Below are positions 45,199 through 56,009 of a stretch of DNA of 64,000 nt, one piece after another. Position numbers and translations under genes: made by a program. Position 1 is the stretch's first letter. Each line of letters begins with the position of its first letter. The stretch covers positions 237,129,922 to 237,193,921 of the forward strand of contig NC_081406.1 in assembly GCF_030272615.1 (NCBI RefSeq), given 5' to 3'. This stretch comes from Cryptomeria japonica (lineage: Eukaryota; Streptophyta; Pinopsida; Cupressales; Cupressaceae). The notes below the pieces were generated by a model. It saw only the letters and a program-made list of their open reading frames with translations, made no database searches and was not told the DNA's origin.

Positions 45199-45208
45199 CT
45201 ATTTATAC
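45199..45208 (+). promoter_or_regulatory. Second TATA-like box of unit 2
   Basis: CTATTTATAC in GC-flanked context, at the position matching the second TATA box in unit 1. Confidence 0.5.
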
Positions 45209-46079
45209 CCCCATTTTTCATTTCATTTGAAAATAGTTAATAGTATAATAGAGGAATAGAGTAATAGTCAATAGTTGATGTAAGAGAGATTAGAGTTAGA
45301 AGCAATTTTATTTTGTAGCAAGATTGAGTTTTGAAGAGAGAAATTCAAGCAATTGTTGTACATGATGACTTGGAAATCAATAAAATATTGAAGTTATGGT
45401 GTTTTGTTGCAAATTTCTTGAGTTATCTTCATGGTTGTTTGATCTACTTGAATCGTGCTCAATCAAAGTAGTTTGTTAAGTTGAAAGACTAAGTATGAGA
45501 TTTGATATTTGGTAAGATTCGTAATCCAAACCACTAGCTTCTTGCTGATTGTAAGAGCGCCTTGCGTGGTCGACTGGAGAAAACTTTGAGTCCTTTAATC
45601 TTCAATCATTATTGTATTTTGGATATGTACCTTCGTAGTAGTGTCCTTGATCTTTGATGCATTGAGTATCATTTTATTACCTTAGAAGATCGCACTAATT
45701 TCAATTGAGTTGTTATCTTATGGCAAAATTGAAGTTGGTTGAATCTTGCCAAGTCTCGTCCATACTAAGTCATTCATAGGATTAGGCTAGATTAGACCTC
45801 TTTTAAACCCTACTCCTTTTGCTATTTTTGAAAGTTTCTTTAGTTTAGAAAATCTTTGAACTTTTGGAATACGTAAGGCCCCTTGGAGGAAACAGCAAAT
45901 CACATCATACCACCAAAAGCTTGTCCACACGTAGAGACCCTACTAAAAGAACCTTGGAGTCTACCTAACTGATCCTTTGTGCAGATCTTCAGCAGTTAGA
46001 GACTATTTTCTCAAGAGAGGATAAGATGCCTATTGGTATTTTATTCTGTGTATGATGGTGTATAAAATACACGTCAACA
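45209..46079 (+). other. 3' block of unit 2, non-coding
   Basis: Shared with 30290-31164 of unit 1, including CTCAAGAGAGGATAAG near the end and the terminal TACACGTCAACA. No coding frame. If the unit is an LTR, this is the R/U5-like part downstream of the second promoter. Confidence 0.5.
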
Positions 46080-46108
46080 GGATATCAATTTAATTACAGG
46101 TAAATACC

Positions 46109-48896
46109 ATGGCTAGAACTAAAATTGGGCACTCAAAAGTTTCATCTTCTCCAACACGTAAAAGTAGGATGCCTCCTGCCAAGATATTTAATGATACAGT
46201 TATGAGCAGCTATCATCAGTATTGTTCTCTTCCTAAGATGATACATGAGCTCCTTTCCTTCACACAATTTATGGGTGTACCCAGAGCAGACGAAGATAAT
46301 TTGGTAGCTACAAGTTCAGAGCAGTGGCAAAGAAGGAAAGAAGAATCAAGGGTGCAGGAATCAGGAATGGTCACAGAACTTTCATTTAGGGGTAATATAC
46401 CTCTACATAAGAATGTTTTGGTGCCCTCAAGTTCCGATGAGTGGGACAAGAATATATGTTAGACATGTGGATTCAACTCAAGGAGACATTAGGACAGCTT
46501 TGGATAATGAATTGTCCTCACCTTTCGTGCAGGGGATTTCCCAAGAGGCAACTGATTTAGAGGTTAGCAATTCTGATTTTCATGACAGCAGTGAGGTACC
46601 TTTGCATCAGCTTGAGGTATCAATGCCTACACTTGTACAAGATGGTGCCAATGGGCTGTCACATGAAGGTATTCAAAATTCAGGTACCAATGATGCTTTG
46701 AGTGTTGAGAACTCATATCACGATGATTCTGATTTTATAGATCAGACCTTAGAATCCAGCCCAGTATGTTCTCTTAGTAGCACTGGACCCCAGGATCGTG
46801 AGCCAGTGGGTTGTGCGGACACATGGGATGCAGAAGAGAGTGATGACAGTGCATTTTCAGCAGTATCATCATTGACGAATGTGGTGTTCTCAGAGGCACA
46901 GAGCAGCAGTACTTTGGATGAGGTTGTATCCATGGCCGAGTGCATGCACGATGTTGACTACAGAGAGGTACAGGATACAGATACAACTTCTTTCCACAAT
47001 GTAGATTTTGAGTTTGTACAGTTACAGGAGAGCCAACATTCTCGGACTCCTCATCACCTGATTGAACAACTCAAGGTTGATGACAGGAGTATAGACACAG
47101 TTATTGAGCATTTCGATGTCGCTCACCAATTGTTGGCTACACATAGTTGGAGCACCCTCATGATTGATGAGCAGGGCAGTAGTGATTTTTCCTTACCAAA
47201 GTTTCATGCTCTTTATGGAGCCATTGGGATACTGATGCATGAGTATTTACAGTTAGTGGCTGACCGAGATTATCTCCTTCAAAGGGATTTTATTAGTTAT
47301 GGTGCTTTGTTGAGGGAAGAGGAGGAAGTTGATATCCTCTCTCAGGAGCTTGAGGCGACTGTTGTTGCATGGGAGGATACCCAGTTGTCCCTTCAAGAAG
47401 CGAACTCCAGATTGGAGGAGCTTTCAGATAGATTGAGAGTGGCACAAACATCATCAGCGACAGATACAGTACAGTGTTCTACTGTAACACTGCGAGATTC
47501 ACCAGAGAGTTGTGATTTGACTCACGATATTACTCCATCATTGTTTTCACAGGCGACTAGCAGTTTGTCAACTGGTTGGGAGTATGATACACCTGTTGAC
47601 TTGTTTCCTTCTCTGGAAAGCAAATCTTCTTTTACACCTCTTACAACTGACGAGGGAAACCAATATGTTTCACCGCAAAGCCACAGTGCTCGGTTGAGGT
47701 GTATTTTGGATTTTGGATCTCAGACATATGAGTTGTCTTCGGATTCATGGTTTGAGAGCAGTGGGAATGATGATGAGTTTGATGGACAAGATTATGACAC
47801 AAAGCCATTGAGTGAGCCTACGAGAGTCCATTTAGATTACCTCGCGAGGAGTGCACTTCATTTCTCTTTTAGTCCGATTGTAGATGATTGGATGGCTCGC
47901 AGATGTGAGTTGGTTCGGGACTTATACTATCCGTGTTGCGATAGTGCTCTCCCATCTTCAAAGGATAGAGTTATTGATTGCAAGCACCTGATCCAGCAGT
48001 TGGGGATGGATTGTTTGCGGGATCAGCAAACAATCAACCGTTATGATGAGCAGCGACTGTCAGAGTTTTTCGTCTCCTTGACACAGAGACTTCATCGAGG
48101 ATCATGGGGGAAGGATGATGCATGGATTAGCAGGTGTGTTGTTGTGGATGGTTATCACAGGTGTGAGAGTTTCATAGTGGCTGTAGAGAGACACGGTATC
48201 GAGGATGCCTCTTACTATCATTGTCTCTTCATGACAGATGGATGTGGATTTAGTTTTATTTGGGATCCAGGTGTTGATTCATTTGATACAACATCTTATA
48301 GGGATTATAGTATGTTGCTCCAGATATTAAGATTATATGGCACTTATATCAGAGGAGAGCAACAGGAGCAGTTTATGTCCTACAGGGGGTTTGTGTGGGA
48401 TCATGGTATAGACATGTTTAGTACCTTTGTTTCGTGGATCCTACATGGGTTGCTTCACTTCAGATGTATAGATGTAGTCGTGGGTGTACAGTGGTTGTTG
48501 ACACTTGGACGGTATGTTCGGAATTTCACGAGGATGGAGCTGGAGTTTACCCACTATCCATCTCAGTTTATCGAGCAGAGTGGGACGACTATTGATCCAC
48601 AGGTTGATTGTCATCAGATAGCTGACGTGGATGAGTTATGTGATGTTACTCCTAGTGAGTACTTTGAGCCAGTTGATGTGGCAGTTTCACCTGATTCTCT
48701 AGACAGGGTGATTGTTTCATTGCTGGTTGGTGATTACATATTTTTAGATGCCAGCCTAGACAATGATGATTTTAGTCAGTATTATATATTGTCTAGTGAG
48801 TTGGCATTAGATCTTCCGACACATCAGCAGCAGTGTGTGGCAGTTGTGTGTCACTTGTGTCAGATGGGGTCAGATCACAACATTCTTCTCTTGTGA
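46109..48896 (+). pseudogene. Long ORF of the large LTR element, one frameshift
   Basis: The first frame starts at ATG 46109 (MARTKIGHSK) and ends at 46462. A second frame, open from 46413, continues for over 800 codons, so a single one-base shift near 46455 probably joins them. The protein has an acidic Ser/Asp-rich N-terminal third and a coiled coil near 46413-frame residues 299-345 (SQELEATVVAW, SRLEELSDRL). Its C-terminal half is Tyr/Asp/Trp-rich (WGKDDAWISRC, VDGYHRCESFIVAVERHG). I do not recognise it. It has no enzymatic motif and is probably a structural (gag-like) protein of a non-autonomous element. The fold-back insertion near 48886 truncates it, and the original C-terminus seems to continue at 51340. 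Confidence 0.6.
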
Positions 48897-51339
48897 CAGG
48901 TATGCTTTTTTGCTTTATGTGCCTCCATTCTTCTCTTGTGACAGGTATTTGCATGCAGGTGTTCTTGGGATCTCTGAAGTTGTATTTCCTCAACTTCTTC
49001 ATGGTATCAGAGCCTACATCTGCTGCTGCTTGTTCCTGATTTTTCAGAAGATTTTGTGGAGGAGGGTTTCAAGTTTTTTCGAAGTTTTTTATTGGATTTG
49101 GGGTATTTGTTTTGTTTTTTGATCATTTTGGGCTCAAATGGACCTCGCCGTTGAGCTCAGAATGCCCCAAAACCCCCATTTCCATATTAAATTTGTCAAT
49201 TTTTGACAAATTTGGGTTCTGAAATTTTTTCTTTGGTTTTGCCTTTTTTGGCACGAATTTCGAGAAATTCGTCAAAAAAACCATTTAAAAAATTCAGAGC
49301 AGTTTGGGCCAGAACAGATCTCACTGTTGGCTTCCAAAGGGCATTTCCATTCATTTTGATATATAATTCGTTCGACTTATTTTGGTGACAAGTGCATGTG
49401 GGCCATGATTTTTTTCATTGGCACGCTTTACGAGGCACAAAAATCCGTATGGCTGTACCTGCAAATGCGTCAGAAAATTTTCGTCAAAAACAAAAAAAAA
49501 AAAATTTCCCCTTTTTATGCCCAAAAAGAGGGGTTTTTTCTTTTGGCCATAACTTGGGCAAACGGAGTCGTTTTTTCGAAAACGAATAGGCGTCGGAAAG
49601 CTGGTTCCGAGCCGAACCTTGTCATGTTGGTAATTTTTTCCCATTTTTTTGTTTGACTGTGTTTTTTTCCAGTCAAAGTGGGGTCTCTTTTTTGCACTCC
49701 GAGAGCCATAGAATGAACATCCGAACTTCGTTTTTCGAAAACTTTATATCGTTGGAAAGATTGTTCTGTGCACTTTCCAACCATATGAGTTTTATTTCCA
49801 GATTCTGCTCCATGCATATTTTATTCAGTTTTTTGCTTTTCAACACTCTGGTGGATATCTTGGTTGTTTCAGGTCTTGGGATCTTTTCTCTGGGTAGGAT
49901 GTCTCTATTTTGGTTCTCGTTTCTATTTCCAGTCTTCTTATCATTGTAGCTTGTATTTATGCAAACGCACTGAGATAAAGTGCCATCATGCATTGTTTAC
50001 ATGGAATCTTGCACCTCTTGTGCCTTATTGTACATGCACTACTTATAAAGTGTCATGGGGGGTTGATGTTTGCCTTGTTTGCCATCTACCGTTGTCCAGT
50101 GAGTGTTCCTTCCACGACATTCGCCTCATGATGTGTGTCAAGTGAGTGTTCCTTCCACGACACCATGTACCTTCGATGTTCCTGGTTCATCGTCATGCAG
50201 TTCTTGTTGGCCGTTCTTTTCAGTGTACCTGTCCCTCTCCCTTTTCAGCATTATGGGGAGGTTTGTCCTATTGGTTCTAATGCTTCCTTGGTTCGATTGA
50301 TCACCTCTTCAGGCTTTGGTGTCTCATGCCATCTGTATCTTCGAGTTCAATTGTTTGCCTTTGTTTGCCATCTGATTCGAGTGGTGCCAATTGAGGGCAC
50401 TCATGCAAATTACAGTCTTCTCTACCTGGTCATGTTCTATTTCAGTGGAGGTTCTTCAGATCAGTAGTTACTCTTCGGCAGTGTTTGCAGCTATTTCCTG
50501 CTTCAGTGGTGTTCTTCTTGCTTTTCCATCTCTTTTTGGAGTAGTGTTTTTTTCTCTATTTCTCCAGTTCATAGAGAATTGGTTGTGATTGGGTACCTCA
50601 TCAAGCCTTGTTGTCGGGACCCAAATTTGCCTTCATCATGTAGTTGCATTTTTTGCTTCATGCATTTAGTATTTTAGCTACTCCCTAAGTTCATCTTAAG
50701 GGGGGGTGTTAGAGTTATCTTGTATTAGCTTTGATTATTAGTCTATTAAACTCTACGCTTAAGTTAAGCTTAGGCATTTAATAAATATTGTAGGTATTTA
50801 ATAATTATTCTAATTATTAAATACACATTATCCCTTTAGGGTTTCTTTAGGGTTGCACACCTTCAGGGTTTCTATTATCCTTTTATAAGGATTGTATTGT
50901 ACTTGTTCATTAAATTGATTCCCTTTCTGAATGATAGAAGTTGAGGAAATACAACTTCAGAGATCCCAAGAACACCTGCATGCAAATACCTGTCACAAGA
51001 GAAGAATGGAGGCACATAAAGCAAAAAAGCATAAATGCTCTGAAGAAGAATGGAGGCACATAAAGCAAAAAAGCATAAATGCTCTGAAGAAGAAAATTAT
51101 CATTCAAAAAGGGAATCAATTTAATGAACAAGTACAATACAATCCTTATAAAAGGATAATAGAAACCCTAAAGGTGTGCAACCCTAAAGAAACCCTAAAG
51201 GGATAATGTGTATTTAATAATTAGAATAATTATTAAATACCTACAATATTTATTCAATGCCTAAGTTTAGCTTAAGCGTAGAGTTTAATAGGCTAATAAT
51301 TAAATAAATAATTATTAGCTAATACAAGATAACTCTAAC
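48886..51339 (+). mobile_element. LTR element with inverted 3' LTR (fold-back form), non-autonomous
   Basis: The left end is only the last ~115 bp of an LTR (CTTGTGACAGG repeats to CTCAACTTCTT), followed by a Met-tRNA PBS (TGGTATCAGAGC, about 49003). 1.7 kb of non-coding internal sequence leads to a PPT (AAGGGGGGG, before 50707). A 3' LTR starts TGTTAGAGTTATC at 50707 but runs for only about 230 bp, and then joins a full LTR in opposite orientation (51339 down to about 50939). The inverted LTR contains a 44-bp direct repeat (51001-51088). No clear target duplication is seen at the outer borders. Confidence 0.7.
50707..51339. repeat. Inverted repeat of LTR sequence, arms of about 230 bp
   Basis: TGTTAGAGTTATCTTGTATT at 50707 and its reverse complement ending at 51339 begin two arms that match through the CCTTATAAAAGG region to about 50937 and 51110. 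Small insertions differ near the tips (an extra AATTATTTATT in the right arm). Confidence 0.85.
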
Positions 51340-51541
51340 AAGCATTTATGGATATTTGATCTATGGAGATGATATAGTTTTCCATTGCTCACTTGAGGTA
51401 TTTAGCGGGAGCTATGCTTCGCTCTGGGACCCAGGCAGTGTTGATTTGACAACACAGGTGCTTCAGCGTTTTGAGGAGCCATTCCAGACCGGGTATTGCA
51501 TGTTGTTTATATCAGAGATGAGCAGCAGTTACATGCAATGA
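51340..51541 (+). pseudogene. Displaced C-terminal part of the large LTR element ORF
   Basis: A frame reading GYLIYGDDIVFHC, SLWDPGSVDLT and FEEPFQTGYCMLF ends at TGA 51541. Its composition matches the end of the 46109-48896 protein, which stops just inside the fold-back element. I infer that the two were one ORF before that insertion. Confidence 0.45.
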
Positions 51542-51607
51542 TTTGTTTACGTCTTATTTGGGATGGTGGAGGATTGGTGTTTCAGTTGCTTGTGGGCAAG
51601 CAACTCC

Positions 51608-51620
51608 GAGAGGGGAGGAT
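51608..51620 (+). other. Polypurine tract of the large LTR element
   Basis: GAGAGGGGAGGAT directly before the 3' LTR. Confidence 0.75.
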
Positions 51621-53042
51621 TGTCATGTCCCCTTTCTAGAGTGGACATCAAAGACGGAGGAGTTGGCCTATCATTGGAGACTCGTAGGCTAGCAGAGGTT
51701 GATTGGGACTCATTCAGTGCATATAGTGACTGGATTTTGGCTTTACAAGCAGTTTGGAGCCAATTTGGAGCAGTTCCTAGATTTTAGGTGATATCCCTAA
51801 ATTTTAGGAGGTCGTGACAGTTCCCAGTCATGAGGTTATTCATGACCTTTCAGATGGTTTCAGTTTCAGGAGATTTGGGTGTGTTTCCTAGTTTCTAGGA
51901 GCATCCCTAGATTTTAGGGATGAGACTGCCAGTTGATCCATGATTTCCGACATCAGTCACAGACAGGTGACAGGTTCAGTTTCAAGCTTTTGGTGTGTTT
52001 CAAGCTTTCTATAGCTATTTGGGTTATATTTTTAATATATTTAAATATTTCCTAAGTTAGCGTTTTAATATTTTAAATGAGGCTATGACTATAGCCATTT
52101 CGGAGTAATAAGGGGTTTTTGGCTTCATCTGGATTCATATGCCCATGTGTTATAGCTCGTTGGAAAGGTCTTGAACTTTTCTAAATGATTTTCACTTGCC
52201 AAGGTCCTTTTGGCGCTTGGAGTTATTTTATATTGAAAAAGTGGTGTTTTTTCTATACTTGGGCACCCAATATTGGGAAATATGACTTTATATTAAAGCG
52301 CACTTTTCATATATCTTTAGGGTTCGATTTGGAAGGAAAGAGATATAAGGAGAAGGAAACCTAATTTCTCATTATCTTTTACATATTGAAAACTTGTTTG
52401 GTGCAATAATGCTCTGGTAGAGCAATTCTTCAATCTGGGACGCAAACCCCATGATTGGTACTAGCTGGGACGTAGCCCTCAGCTATTGATTGGCAGTGGA
52501 TTCTTTTGGCATTGGCATTATTGGTCAGAGTGTATGCGCTATTCCTTGTGGAGATTCAGATTGCTTGGTGAGGGTTTCAGCAAGGTGGTTGAATTTCCCA
52601 GCTGGGGTGTGATTGTTTCAGCTTGATGCCACGATTACAGCAGGTACACTTTACGCTGGAAGTGGTGAAGACTTTCATTCAGCCATAGCTGGTGTTCTTG
52701 GTTTGTGTTCATCATCTACCCTTCAATTGGTGCCATTATTGGATGTAAGCACATCCCCAGTGTGCAGGGAATAATCTGGATATTATAAATCAGAAATCTG
52801 CCTGGTCCGATTTGTATCAATTCTGATTTAATTGAATGTTCTTACTTGTTTCAGCTTCCTTCCTTATTTGTTGTTCTTTATTCATTACTTGCTTATATAT
52901 TCAAAAAAATACAAAAAGAAACCAAACATTCTGCAACTTCTCTCTATTCTGTAAGACCATCAGCAAAATCACAGGAAAAATATAGTTTATTATTTTAAAA
53001 ATTACAGCGGATCAGCAAGGGGATCCATCAGGGATCTTTTCA
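51621..53042 (+). repeat. 3' LTR of the large LTR element
   Basis: TGTCATGTCCCCTTTCTAG to ATCTTTTCA. It matches the 5' LTR throughout. The terminal TTTTCA overlaps with LINE sequence, so the border is uncertain by a few bases. Confidence 0.9.
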
Positions 53043-53229
53043 GACCTCAAGGGGAATTAGACAAGGGGGGCCCATCTCCCCCTTTCTATTTATTATTATG
53101 ACAGAGGTTCTTGGAAGATATATTTCAGAGAAAGGGAATGAAGGCCAGTGGAGAAGAGTGAAGATTGCTAGAGGGATAGAAGTAACCACACATCTTCAAT
53201 TCGCAAACGATACATTACTAATGGGAGAA
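53043..53229. repeat. Right copy of the 187-bp duplication
   Basis: Same length as 36599-36785 with eight substitutions. The LINE frame continues directly after it. Confidence 0.9.
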
Positions 53230-54650
53230 ACCTCATTCGGAAAAGCCCGATGTATGAAAGCTACTCTGGATGATTATAGTTGTGTTTATGGTCAAAGAAT
53301 AAACTGGAAGAAATCAGAAATTTTCTTCTTCAATACTAAATTGGAGAAGCAACGAGAAATTGCAAAAATCCTAGGGATCAAGCCTGGCTCTTTGCCAGGT
53401 AAATGCTTGGGCATCTCACTCTTTGTTGGAACCTAGTGGACAGCTACCGTAGCAAAATGGATGGATGGAAAAGCAAGTGGCTTACCTCTGTAGGGCATAT
53501 GCTAATGTTGAAGTCAGTTATTTCTGCCATGCCAATCTTTTTAATGATGTGTCTTAAAATCCTATCCAAGATTCTCAAGGTGATTGAACAAAAAATGTGA
53601 AAATTCTTTTGGAATGGCAACCATGATCAGGACAAGATTCCTTTGCTGGCATTGGCTAAAATTTGTCAACCAAAGCAAGAAGGAGGCGCTGGTTTAAGAA
53701 GTTGGCAGGTAATGAATGATGCAATGGGGGCAAAACTCATATAGAGTATGTATAGCAACCCAAATCAGAAATGGATCAAGATTCTAAGAGCAAAATACTT
53801 TGATTGTCATTTAAAAGAAAGAATTTTGACCATTAAGAATTCCCCACAAAGTTCAGCAGTCTAGAACTTTATGACTTCTTGCCGACCTGTAATAGTTGAT
53901 CACATCACATTGCATTTGGGTGATGGACAGTCTGTAAGCTTTGGGATGATTCCTAGGAGGGTTATCAGGTTTTGGGTGAGGAAGCCAAATTCAATTATTT
54001 AAAACAAATAACCAAAGATCGATGGGGATCCAAGGTGGTGGACTTTATGGAAAAAATAATGGTGGATGGTAGAGATGAATGGAGGTGGAAGTCAATTGGA
54101 GAGTTAAGCCTGGATAGAGATAAGACTAAGCTGCTTCAAAAAATTCTTTCAAACAGGAAAGTTCTCCTCTTGGGAAGTCAAGATGAAATCATTTGGTGTG
54201 GATCACAACAAGGTAAATACTTGGTCAAGATTGGATATAAAATATTGGAATCTATATTGTCTGAGGAGGATTGGCCATATAATTTATGCTGGAACAAAAA
54301 CTGTTTGCTCAAAGCGGGATCATTCTCCTGTTTGGCACTAAGGGCAAAATACTTACGAGAAAAATGCTTAAAAGAATTGGATTTTTGGGTCCATTCAAAT
54401 GTGTTTTGTGTAATAAAAGCGAAGAAACTCTCGATCACCTCTTTCTACATTGTGACTTCGCTAATAATTGTTGGAGATCTGTTACAAAGAATCTTGGCTG
54501 GCAACTTCCATTCCCTTCAACTTTGAGAGAGTTGTTCCAAAGCTGGTATAGATCACAAGGTCTACATTTTCTAGCATATGGCAAGTCTACCAATCCACCT
54601 TGATTTGGGAAATATGGAAAGAACGTAAGACATATTTTCCAAGACAAGAT
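53043..54650 (+). pseudogene. LINE 1 RT C-terminal part and zinc-binding region
   Basis: After the duplicated FAND block the sequence reads YGQRINWKKSEIFFF, GKCLGISLFVG, SKMDGWKSKWLT and KFFWNGN, then the zinc-binding region of plant LINE RTs with CVLCNKSEETLDHLFLHC and NNCWRSV. Several frameshifts and stops. Confidence 0.85.
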
Positions 54651-54839
54651 GGAACCTTTGTCTTAAAAAATGGGAGAATTGAAAATGCCATTTCGAAGCT
54701 GGTAAGTGTTGTTGTAGCATAGATTAACCCGACTAAGGTTCCTTTTAGTCAAGAGGATAGAATGATCCAATCCAAATGGCTTTAAATTAGATTTCTGCCT
54801 ATTACTGGGCCTACCTGGGTTAATCTAGAAGTAAAGGAA

Positions 54840-55500
54840 AACAAAGTTGTTGAATGGATCAAACTAGTAGAGGGATCGATCAAGGTAAACTTCGATGAAG
54901 TTTAACCCGGGTACGTCAAGGGCAAGATATGTAGCACGGGAATGGGCTGGCAGTATCATCACGATGGGAGCCAAGAAGTTGACGTAAGGATTGCACGATG
55001 AGGCTGAAGCACAAGCAGCATTATTGGTCGTCAAAATGGAAAAAAAAATTACCATTTCAAGACGACACTTGGAGGGAGACTCTTTAATAACTATAAATAC
55101 AATAAGAAAAGAGGAAGCTATAGCATGGAAATTGAATAAGTATATAAAAATTGGCTTTCCTTGGCAAAATTTCAAAGAAAGGGATGAGGAGTGCCTTCAA
55201 AATTGAAGACCCTATGTTCTTGCAAATCATTAACATTCTACTCCGAGAGGAATTCATGAAGATTAAGCACTAATACCACACCAATATTGATATTGTGTCC
55301 ATGGTTATGGCTTGGGGCTTGGAGATGGGGAATAAGGAAGATGTGCACTGGGTCATGCAGGAATGTGTGAGGGACGAGTGGACGTATGGAATGAATGCCT
55401 TCTTAGCAATGGCACAACTGGGAGAGAGATTTGTGGCCTGTAATGGAAACTGGCTTCAAGTTGGAGGGCTCAAACCGTTGTTGCGCCCATTCATTTGATG
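54840..55500 (+). pseudogene. LINE 1 RNase H domain, decayed
   Basis: Begins IKVNFDE after VEWIKL, as in the RNase H domain (RVT_3 type) at the C-terminus of plant L1 ORF2. The rest is only partly readable, with scattered stops, to VACNGNWL and PLLRPFI near 55495. Confidence 0.6.
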
Positions 55501-55990
55501 GAGTGCATTGAGCAATAAGGATAAATGGCGAGCAGATCCCTAAATTGGATGGGATGCATTGAAGGATTACCTGTGAGAGTGGGAGCTGGAGCCGAAAGCA
55601 GTCAATGCAGCAGTGGCAAGGAAAGGAAAAAGGCACCAGAATTTCAATTCAAAAGGCTACTGGGGAATGGTCCCCTCAAACCAGAGAAGAAAAAATGAAG
55701 AATAGTTAAAGTTGTAAGATTTTGTATAAATTTTGACCTTCAATTGTCAGTGCAAATTATCTGTAAGTTTTTGTATACTCTAAAGATGAAGATCATCGAA
55801 CAGGTGTATTGGGTTTAGTTTTAGTCTAGTATTGTGGATTTTGTAAAGTATTTTTAAGGGTTGGTAGTAGTAGTGCAGGCACGATGGTTTTTTGGGGTTA
55901 GATAGATGTTGCAAGTGGACAGTCTGAATACTCTATAAATGTACCTTCCATATTTTATATTAATAATAAAAATGTATCCATTATCAATCA

Positions 55991-56008
55991 AAAAAATAAA
56001 TAAATGGT
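55991..56008. repeat. Right target-site duplication of LINE 1
   Basis: AAAAAATAAATAAATGGT, one base shorter than 31302-31320. Confidence 0.5.
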
Positions 56009-56009
56009 C

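Larger units (their letters stand above)
38549..46079 (+). mobile_element. TGTTG...CAACA unit 2 (solo-LTR-like, with intact large ORF)
   Basis: A 7,531-bp unit starting TGTTGTGACCATTTCACAC and ending TACACGTCAACA, flanked by perfect 5-bp duplications GGATA (38544-38548 and 46080-46084). It lies in the leader of the large LTR element, 25 bp upstream of that element's ORF start. Internal order: palindrome array (38995-40920), TATA box, an ORF of about 1,073 codons, telo-box palindrome, second TATA box, and a block of about 900 bp shared with unit 1. No repeated ends are found inside. It is therefore either a very large solo LTR that contains a gene, or an unusual element using LTR-type termini. 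Confidence 0.8.
36786..53042 (+). mobile_element. Large non-autonomous LTR retrotransposon (LARD-like) carrying nested insertions
   Basis: Two LTRs of about 1.42 kb (36786-38205 and 51621-53042), a Met-tRNA PBS at 38207-38219 (TGGTATCAGAGCC) and a PPT at about 51608-51620 (GAGAGGGGAGGAT) define the element. After removing unit 2 and the fold-back element, about 3.4 kb of internal sequence remains. It carries one long ORF with no protease, RT or integrase. The LTRs differ at about 12 of the first 350 positions (by eye). Flanking sequence is duplicated over 187 bp instead of 5 bp. Confidence 0.85.
31321..55990 (+). mobile_element. LINE (plant L1-type), plus strand, split by nested LTR elements (LINE 1)
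   Basis: The parts 31321-33388, 34917-36785 and 53043-55990 together read as one LINE: ORF1, endonuclease, RT, zinc-binding region, RNase H and an A-rich end. Removing the two nested LTR insertions leaves about 6.7 kb, a usual length for plant L1 elements. Frameshifts and stops throughout, with the RT active site altered, show it is dead. It inserted in the U1A intron before the elements nested in it. Confidence 0.8.

Noticed and set aside
49192-50588. Several 60-110 codon frames in the fold-back element interior
   Set aside because: They overlap on both strands, are rich in Phe/Leu/Ser from T-rich DNA and show no domain.
48880-51345. Target duplication for the fold-back element
   Set aside because: Candidate matches at the borders are only 3-4 bp and can be shifted freely, so none is reported.
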